Assembly: GCF_001187505.1 (NCBI RefSeq)
Contig: NZ_CP012150.1
Span: 4,402,001 to 4,466,000 of the forward strand
Origin: Mycolicibacterium goodii
GTDB taxonomy: Bacteria; Actinomycetota; Actinomycetes; Mycobacteriales; Mycobacteriaceae
Length of the DNA stretch: 64,000 bases
Direction of reading: 5' to 3'
Positions within the stretch are counted from its first letter, which is position 1; every line of letters begins with the position of its first letter. This document shows positions 56,846 to 64,000 of this stretch, in pieces. The notes below the pieces were generated by a model. That model was not told where the DNA came from, ran no database searches, and saw only the letters and a program-made list of their open reading frames with translations. Made by a program: the position numbers and the translations under genes.

Positions 56846-58003
56846 TTCACCAGCCAACCCAGGATCGGCGCGGCGCCGCGGGCGTGCGCGACGGCGTTCA
56901 CCTCTTCTTGCAGGAGCGCATGGACACGGTCGTCGCCGAAGCCCCGGTCGATGCGGTCGCGGACGAATGCGAGTTCGACGACGGCGGCGGCGAATCCGGC
57001 GACGGCCTTGCCCGCTGGCCGCCCGCCCGCGCGGGTGGCGATGTTGATGGCGTCGCGGCGGTGGCGCAGCGAGCCCAGCCACGTGGCTTCGTTGGGGGTG
57101 ATGAGGCCCGCGGCGACCATGCCGGGGAGTTTCGCGGCGACGATCCGCTGCTCGCGGTGGCGGCTGGTGACGGCCAGTGCGAGGGTCACCGCGAAGATCG
57201 GCACCATCCACACCACGTACACGATGAAGTACGTGTCGAGCCCCCAGCAGCGAGGATCCGTTCCACAGGCCGTGCATGAGCACCGCGGCGAGGTAGCCCG
57301 CCAGGATGCACAGCACCTTCTGCACGGCCCCGCGCCGATGCAGCGCGTAGTACACGCCGATCGCGGTCATCGTGGTGAACAGCGAGTGCGCGAACGGCGC
57401 CATGATCAGGCGCATGGCCGCGGTCACCAGGGATGCGGCCACCGAGTCGGCGCTGGAGATGTACATGATGTCTTCCAGCCACGCGAAGCCCACACCGACC
57501 ATTCCCGCGTACACCAGGCAGTCGGTGAGCGAGTTGAGTTCGTTGCGCCGTCTGCCGGTCATCATGATCAGCAGGAAGAGCCCCTTCGCGGCCTCCTCGA
57601 TGATCGGCGCGCGGATCGCGGTCGACCCGAACCCTTCCGGCAGCATCGGGTTCGGCGGGAACAGCGCGTCGCCGAGCAGGCTGAGGATCACCGACAGCAC
57701 CACGGCGACCGAGGCGCCCCAACCGAACGCGAACAGCAGCAGCCGCGGTGGTTCCGGCTCGAATCGGTCCAGCCACAGATACGCCAGGATCACCCCGGCC
57801 ATCGCGATGCTCGACAGGACCAGTCCGATGATCGCGCCGACCGGGTTGAGCGCGGTGAACAGCAGCACCAGGCAACAGGTGAGCAGGCCGAGACAGACGA
57901 CGACGGCCAGCGGCGCACCGACGGCGCGGACCGGACGGGGTAGCGGGGCGGGCGGGTGAAACCACGGCGACGGGGCCGGATGGGGCATCGGGGTGTTCGC
58001 CAC
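56827..58003 (-). pseudogene. PrsW family intramembrane metalloprotease, frameshifted
   Basis: Two minus-strand reading frames join into one PrsW-like protein of about 391 residues if one base is removed from the five-C run at 57241-57245. From GTG 58003 the first frame gives a proline-rich N-terminus, several membrane helices and all active-site motifs: PIIEEAAKGLF (Glu136, Glu137, Lys140), FAWLED (Glu177), FAHSLFTT (His206) and MHGLWNGSSLLG (His244). It then turns into arginine-rich nonsense. The second frame continues naturally with a further helix (YVVWMVPIFAVTLALAV) and a soluble tail ending at 56827. PrsW cleaves anti-sigma factors in Bacillus; the substrate here is unknown. A sequencing error and a real mutation are both possible. 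Confidence 0.8.
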
Positions 58004-58136
58004 TCCCGCAGGGTAACCGTGACCAGTGCCGATCGGATGCACCAGTGATCGCTCGGTGGCCGGCACCTCGCACGCACCGGACCGGCTGGAGAATGGTCGC
58101 CGATGACCGCCCAGAGCCGACCTGAGGTGGGCGAGT

Positions 58137-58166
58137 TTGTCCTGCCTGTGCCTGGTCGAGTAGGCT
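58137..58166 (+). promoter_or_regulatory. rpsA promoter
   Basis: TTGTCC (58137-58142), an 18-base spacer and TAGGCT (58161-58166) fit a SigA-type promoter. It leaves an untranslated leader of about 125 bases before the rpsA ATG at 58297. The rest of the 293-base gap holds no gene and no clear stem-loop. Confidence 0.5.
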
Positions 58167-58296
58167 CTGGGAGTACCCGTGTGCACGACTAGCACGGCAT
58201 ACATCATTTCGGCGCCGAACTTTGGCCGTCCCGGAATGAGCACGATCTACAAAAGAACTGTCCCTACGATTACACCTGTCCGGAGCAACCCACCAC

Positions 58297-59736
58297 ATGC
58301 CAAGTCCCTCCGTCACCTCGCCGCAAGTAGCCGTCAACGACATCGGCTCGGCTGAGGACTTTCTCGCCGCCATCGACAAGACCATCAAATACTTCAACGA
58401 TGGCGACATCGTGGAAGGGACCATCGTCAAGGTCGACCGCGACGAGGTTCTGCTCGACATCGGTTACAAGACCGAAGGCGTCATTCCTTCCCGTGAGCTG
58501 TCCATCAAGCACGACGTCGACCCCAACGAGGTTGTGTCCGTCGGCGACGAGGTCGAAGCTCTGGTCCTCACCAAGGAGGACAAGGAAGGCCGACTGATCC
58601 TGTCCAAGAAGCGCGCTCAGTACGAGCGTGCCTGGGGCACCATCGAAGAGCTCAAAGAGAAGGACGAGGCTGTCAAGGGCACCGTCATCGAGGTCGTCAA
58701 GGGCGGCCTGATCCTCGACATCGGCCTGCGCGGCTTCCTGCCCGCGTCTCTGGTCGAGATGCGTCGCGTCCGCGATCTGCAGCCGTACATCGGCAAGGAG
58801 ATCGAGGCCAAGATCATCGAGCTCGACAAGAACCGCAACAACGTGGTGCTGTCGCGCCGCGCCTGGCTGGAGCAGACGCAGTCCGAGGTGCGCAGCGAGT
58901 TCCTCAATCAGCTGCAGAAGGGCGCCATCCGCAAGGGTGTGGTGTCCTCGATCGTCAACTTCGGCGCGTTCGTCGATCTCGGCGGTGTCGACGGCCTGGT
59001 GCACGTCTCCGAGCTGTCCTGGAAGCACATCGACCACCCGTCCGAGGTTGTCCAGGTGGGCGACGAGGTCACCGTCGAGGTGCTCGACGTCGACATGGAC
59101 CGCGAGCGGGTCTCGCTGTCGCTCAAGGCCACCCAGGAAGATCCGTGGCGTCACTTCGCCCGCACCCACGCGATCGGCCAGATCGTGCCGGGCAAGGTCA
59201 CCAAGCTGGTGCCGTTCGGTGCGTTCGTCCGCGTCGAGGAGGGCATCGAGGGTCTGGTGCACATCTCGGAGCTGTCCGAGCGCCACGTCGAGGTCCCGGA
59301 CCAGGTGGTCCAGGTCGGCGACGACGCGATGGTGAAGGTCATCGACATCGACCTGGAGCGTCGCCGCATCTCGCTGAGCCTCAAGCAGGCCAACGAGGAC
59401 TACACCGAGGAGTTCGACCCGTCGAAGTACGGCATGGCCGACAGCTACGACGAGCAGGGCAACTACATCTTCCCCGAGGGCTTCGATCCCGAGACCAACG
59501 AATGGCTCGAGGGCTTCGACAAGCAGCGTGAGGAGTGGGAGGCCCGCTACGCCGAGGCCGAGCGTCGCCACAAGATGCACACCGCGCAGATGGAGAAGTT
59601 CGCCGCAGCTGAAGCAGAAGCAGCCAACGCACCGGTGTCGAACGGCTCGTCGCGCTCGGAGGAGTCCTCCGGTGGCACCCTGGCCAGCGACGCGCAGCTC
59701 GCCGCTCTGCGGGAGAAGCTCGCCGGCAACGCCTAG
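58297..59736 (+). CDS. rpsA: 30S ribosomal protein S1
   Basis: S1 (479 aa) binds mRNA on the small ribosomal subunit. Four S1 RNA-binding domains are visible, at about residues 36-105 (GDIVEGTIVKVDRDEVLLDI), 123-188, 209-277 (GVVSSIVNFGAFVDLGGVDG) and 294-363 (GKVTKLVPFGAFVRVEEGIEG). A flexible acidic/alanine C-terminal tail ends in LAALREKLAGNA. Gram-negative S1 has six domains; four with this tail is the actinobacterial form. The M. tuberculosis counterpart has been discussed in connection with pyrazinamide. A strong terminator follows the gene. Confidence 0.96.
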   Translation: MPSPSVTSPQVAVNDIGSAEDFLAAIDKTIKYFNDGDIVEGTIVKVDRDEVLLDIGYKTEGVIPSRELSIKHDVDPNEVVSVGDEVEALVLTKEDKEGRLILSKKRAQYERAWGTIEELKEKDEAVKGTVIEVVKGGLILDIGLRGFLPASLVEMRRVRDLQPYIGKEIEAKIIELDKNRNNVVLSRRAWLEQTQSEVRSEFLNQLQKGAIRKGVVSSIVNFGAFVDLGGVDGLVHVSELSWKHIDHPSEVVQVGDEVTVEVLDVDMDRERVSLSLKATQEDPWRHFARTHAIGQIVPGKVTKLVPFGAFVRVEEGIEGLVHISELSERHVEVPDQVVQVGDDAMVKVIDIDLERRRISLSLKQANEDYTEEFDPSKYGMADSYDEQGNYIFPEGFDPETNEWLEGFDKQREEWEARYAEAERRHKMHTAQMEKFAAAEAEAANAPVSNGSSRSEESSGGTLASDAQLAALREKLAGNA

Positions 59737-59761
59737 CCATCCGGCAGGTCACGTCGTTTGG

Positions 59762-59805
59762 AACCACGCAGGAAGTCAACAGACTTCCTGCGTGGTTTCT
59801 TTTTC
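59762..59805 (+). terminator. Intrinsic terminator after rpsA
   Basis: A 16-base-pair perfect stem (59762-59777 with 59782-59797) around the loop AACA is followed by TCTTTTTC. This is the clearest intrinsic terminator in the window and separates rpsA from coaE. Confidence 0.9.
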
Positions 59806-59843
59806 ACCCTTTTTCCACCCAACCTGTGGTCGAGGAGCGCTCC

Positions 59844-60971
59844 ATGTTGCGTATCGGACTGACCGGCGGCATCGGCGCCGGTAAATCAACCGTGTCGGCG
59901 ACCTTCGCCGAGTGCGGTGGCATCGTCGTGGACGGCGACGTCATCGCCCGTGAGGTCGTCGAACCGGGCACCGAAGGCCTGGCCCGCCTCGTCGAGGCGT
60001 TCGGCGAGGAGATCCTGCTGCCCGACGGCGCGCTGAACCGGCCCGCGCTGGCCGCGGTGGCGTTCAGCGACGACGAGAAGCGTGCGACGCTCAACGGCAT
60101 CGTCCACCCGCTGGTGGGTGCGCGCCGCGCCGAACTCATCGCCTCGGCGCCGCCTGACGCGGTGATCATCGAGGACATCCCGCTGCTGGTCGAGTCGAAG
60201 ATGGCGCCGCTGTTCCCGTTGGTGGTGATCGTGCACGCCGACGAGCAGGTGCGCGTGCAGCGGCTGATCTCTTACCGCGGGTTCAGCGAGCAGGATGCCA
60301 GGGCGCGCATCGCCGCGCAGGCCACGGTCGAGGAGCGCCGCGCCGTCGCCGATGTGTGGCTGGACAACACCGGCAGCCAGGAAGATCTGGTGCAGCGCGC
60401 AAAACAGTTGTGGTTCAACCGGATTCTGCCGTTCGCGCGCAATCTGCAGACCGGCGAGCCGGTGGCCGCGCCGCTGCAGCCAGTGCCCTACGACCCCACC
60501 TGGGCCGAGCAGGCGGCCCGCATCGTGGAGCGGTTGCGGACCGCGTGCGGGCATCGCGTGGTGCGGGTCGACCACGTCGGGCTGACCGCGGTGCCGGGCG
60601 TCGAGGCGCCCGACGTGATCGACGTGCAGGTGACGGTGGAGTCGCTGGAGACCGCCGACGAACTCGCCGATCCCCTGCGCGCGGTCGGGTATCTGCCGCT
60701 CGCCGACGGTGTGGACGCGGTCGAGTCCGACGCACGCAGCACCGTCGCGGATTTCGACCATTCCGCGGACGCCGCGTTGTGGCGCAGCAGGCTGCACGCC
60801 TCGGCGGATCCGGCGCGGCCCACGAATGTCCATCTACGCGTTGCGGGTTGGCCCAACCAGCAGTACGCGCTGCTGTTCACCGACTGGCTGCGGGCCAACC
60901 CGGGTGCCGACACCGCCGACGCCTACCGCCGCGCGTGGGAGTGGGCCGACGCGACGGGCTGGCGGCCCTAG
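59844..60971 (+). CDS. coaE: Dephospho-CoA kinase CoaE with C-terminal GrpB (UPF0157) domain
   Basis: This is a 375-residue fusion. Residues 1 to about 200 are dephospho-CoA kinase, the last step of coenzyme A synthesis, with the P-loop IGLTGGIGAGKSTVS, the acceptor-site DGDVIAREVV, and lid region QRLISYRGFSEQDARARI. Residues about 210-375 are a GrpB/UPF0157 domain (LQPVPYDPTWAEQAARIVERL, RVDHVGLTAVPGVEAPDVIDVQV) of the nucleotidyltransferase-like superfamily. The fusion is usual in mycobacteria; the C-terminal part has been proposed to aid folding. ATG at 59844 has GAGGAG eight bases away. Confidence 0.94.
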   Translation: MLRIGLTGGIGAGKSTVSATFAECGGIVVDGDVIAREVVEPGTEGLARLVEAFGEEILLPDGALNRPALAAVAFSDDEKRATLNGIVHPLVGARRAELIASAPPDAVIIEDIPLLVESKMAPLFPLVVIVHADEQVRVQRLISYRGFSEQDARARIAAQATVEERRAVADVWLDNTGSQEDLVQRAKQLWFNRILPFARNLQTGEPVAAPLQPVPYDPTWAEQAARIVERLRTACGHRVVRVDHVGLTAVPGVEAPDVIDVQVTVESLETADELADPLRAVGYLPLADGVDAVESDARSTVADFDHSADAALWRSRLHASADPARPTNVHLRVAGWPNQQYALLFTDWLRANPGADTADAYRRAWEWADATGWRP

Positions 60972-60994
60972 CCTCCCGCCGGCTGGTCGGTGTT

Positions 60995-61555
60995 CTAGGC
61001 CGGGGGAGGTGGCGGCGGCGCGGCCGGAGCCACCGGATCGACGGGCCCGGTGTTGATGACGTTGCCGGTGCCGTCGGCGAGGTTGGCGCCGCACGGCAGG
61101 CTGCCGTAGCCGGGATCGTTCTTCGGCCGGGTGAGCCGCGGCGCGACGAACGTGTCGGCCTGCGCGACGATCTGGTCGTCGACCAGGATCTCGCAGTGCA
61201 GGTTCGCCGAGTACGGCCAGTCGATGCGCACCGTCATCCCCGCGAGTTGGGGATCGGACACGACGCCGGTGGCCTCGAACGTGCGGCCCGGCAGCATCGT
61301 CGGGTCGGCGGTGTTCACCTGGGTGTCGTCGATCTTGTAGGCGATCGTCGCGTTGCGTGACACGCCGTCGATGCGGGCCCGGTAGGTGACGTTGTGCAGC
61401 AACCCCGTCTGGCCTTCGACCTGCGGCGGCGCCGCCGGATCGACGGCGGGATCGACCGGCGGATCGGCCAGCGCCATGGCGGGGTTGATCTGCGTACCGA
61501 TGAGCAGCCCCGCAAGCACGGCGGACGTTGCCCATGCGTACTTAGTCGAGCTCAT
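60995..61555 (-). CDS. Secreted protein of unknown function
   Basis: This 186-residue protein has a Sec signal peptide (MSSTKYAWATSAVLAGLLIG, cleavage likely after AMALA near residue 32), a proline/aspartate-rich spacer (PVDPAVDPAAPP), and a soluble domain with one cysteine pair (NLHCEILVDD and GSLPCGANL). A second proline-rich end reads PVAPAAPPPPPPA. No family is recognised. Pro-rich termini are common in mycobacterial secreted proteins. ATG at 61555 is chosen because it begins the signal peptide. Fourteen bases separate it from the upstream DUF402 gene, so the two may be co-transcribed. Confidence 0.8.
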   Translation of the reverse strand: MSSTKYAWATSAVLAGLLIGTQINPAMALADPPVDPAVDPAAPPQVEGQTGLLHNVTYRARIDGVSRNATIAYKIDDTQVNTADPTMLPGRTFEATGVVSDPQLAGMTVRIDWPYSANLHCEILVDDQIVAQADTFVAPRLTRPKNDPGYGSLPCGANLADGTGNVINTGPVDPVAPAAPPPPPPA

Positions 61556-61566
61556 GAAAGGTGACC

Positions 61567-62007
61567 TTACGCTGCGCGCCAGCTCAGGGCCATGCCCATG
61601 GTCGTGAGCCACCGGTCGAGGTCGTATCCGTGCCGGGCCAGGCCGTCGATCGCCGCGGCCGCGGTCTGCATGGCCTGCTCGCCGGTCTCCTGCGGCAGCA
61701 GACCCGCCCGCACGGCGGTGAGCAGCTCGTCGACGTCGCACAGCTCGACCCCGCGTCCGGTGCGAACCACCAGGTCGAGGTAGTGATCCTCGGAGTGCCA
61801 CGCGGTCTCGCCGCGGGTGTAGCGGCCGATGTCGAGGTAGAAATCCTGGTCGCGCTCGTGGCCGGGGTTGAAGTGGAAGATCGTGGCGCGCAGCCCGAGG
61901 GTGGGCAGCAACCAGGACTGCAGATAGTGGAACTGCGCGCGTCCCGGTGTCGGACGGGCCATGTAGAGGCCCCACGGCTCGACGGTGTAGACGTCGACGT
62001 TCCGCAC
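61567..62007 (-). CDS. DUF402 domain-containing protein
   Basis: This 146-residue (or longer) protein contains TVEPWGLYMARPTPGRAQF, ATIFHFNPGHERDQDFYLDIG and EDHYLDLVVRTGRGVELCDVDEL, the DUF402 core, which occurs in phosphatase/ribonuclease-associated proteins such as FomD and Ntdp. The conserved aspartates and Glu of the divalent-metal site are present. The GTG at 62007 is the first usual start codon, but the same frame continues upstream to 62073 with protein-like sequence (HAPKHETFDLVARTNTDPKG), so the true N-terminus is probably longer (see findings). It is divergent from uvrB. Confidence 0.8.
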   Translation of the reverse strand: MRNVDVYTVEPWGLYMARPTPGRAQFHYLQSWLLPTLGLRATIFHFNPGHERDQDFYLDIGRYTRGETAWHSEDHYLDLVVRTGRGVELCDVDELLTAVRAGLLPQETGEQAMQTAAAAIDGLARHGYDLDRWLTTMGMALSWRAA

Positions 62008-62110
62008 GACACCCTTCGGGTCGGTGTTCGTGCGGGCGACCAGGTCGAATGTCTCGTGTTTCGGCGCGTGAATGGCGTCAGCCTACGCGGTGGGTGAACA
62101 TCATCGGAAC

Positions 62111-62133
62111 TTGTCGGTGCGCGGTCCTACCCT
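62111..62133 (+). promoter_or_regulatory. uvrB promoter: perfect PafBC/RecA-NDp motif
   Basis: TTGTCGGTG (62111-62119), eight bases, TACCCT (62128-62133). This satisfies every fixed position of TTGTCRGTG-N8-TAnnnT, the motif of LexA-independent DNA-damage promoters that PafBC activates. The ATG at 62141 follows after seven bases, so the mRNA is probably leaderless. Confidence 0.75.
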
Positions 62134-62140
62134 GGTGAAC

Positions 62141-64000
<1,860 letters not shown>

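Overview
The window comes from a GC-rich, fast-growing mycobacterium, most like Mycolicibacterium smegmatis. Evidence read from the sequence: a Pup ligase (PafA) followed by the WYL regulators PafB and PafC, the actinobacterial RNA polymerase-binding protein RbpA, polyprenol-phosphate mannosyltransferase Ppm1 encoded separately from the apolipoprotein N-acyltransferase Lnt, F420/FMN split-barrel oxidoreductases, a four-domain ribosomal protein S1 and a CoaE-GrpB fusion. The gene order resembles what I remember of two M. tuberculosis stretches (Rv2050-Rv2096 and Rv1627-Rv1633). No rRNA, tRNA, CRISPR array, insertion sequence or prophage was seen. Gene density is high, and most neighbours overlap by 4 bases or lie a few bases apart.

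Layout. 1-333: end of an epoxide-hydrolase-like gene leaving the window on the minus strand. 464-8718: pafA-pafB-pafC, tatA-tatC, the Ski2-like helicase helY and a DUF4333 membrane protein. 8725-12568: flap endonuclease FenA, a VOC protein, a proline-type peptidase, a split-barrel (biliverdin-reductase-like) protein and an SDR. 12598-20334: aerobic cobalamin genes in two opposed blocks (cobL-cobM-cobK on plus; cobG-cobH-cobIJ on minus) separated by a TetR regulator and an aminoglycoside-phosphotransferase-fold (APH) protein. 20369-25498: a TauD dioxygenase, then a DUF4129-hypothetical-MoxR-DUF58-membrane protein operon. 25637-34639: a 35-residue membrane peptide, cobN, PPOX, FxsA, a YtcJ-type amidohydrolase, lnt and ppm1. 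34711-42251: rbpA, a zinc-ribbon protein, a DNA-binding/hydrolase fusion, a lipoprotein, the sulfonate operon ssuC-ssuB-ssuA-ssuD and a second lipoprotein. 42340-51871: a carboxylesterase, a copper amine oxidase, a second APH protein fused to another domain, DUF167, a KstR-box-associated DUF35/lipid-transfer pair, a hydrolase and an FAD monooxygenase. 51942-64000: LysR regulator, polA, ThrE-like exporter, a frameshifted PrsW-like gene, rpsA, coaE, a secreted protein, a DUF402 protein and uvrB, which runs off the right end.

How the parts connect. PafB and PafC form the activator of the LexA-independent mycobacterial DNA-damage response. The far end of the same window holds uvrB behind a perfect copy of the motif associated with that response, and polA behind a near copy. 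Seven cob proteins cover much of the oxygen-dependent route from precorrin-2 towards the cobalt-chelated corrin. The ssu operon and TauD both release sulfur from organosulfur compounds. Many genes have a TAnnnT -10 element only 5-7 bases before an ATG or GTG, the arrangement expected for leaderless mRNAs. In four places the -10 element contains the TAG stop codon of the upstream gene.

The points most worth following up are the PafBC-type promoters, stop-codon-embedded promoters, shared TGACAnnnGTCA palindromes before the two APH genes, KstR-like boxes (one in front of a tiny ORF), and a lipid-transfer protein in which both usual thiolase histidines are replaced.
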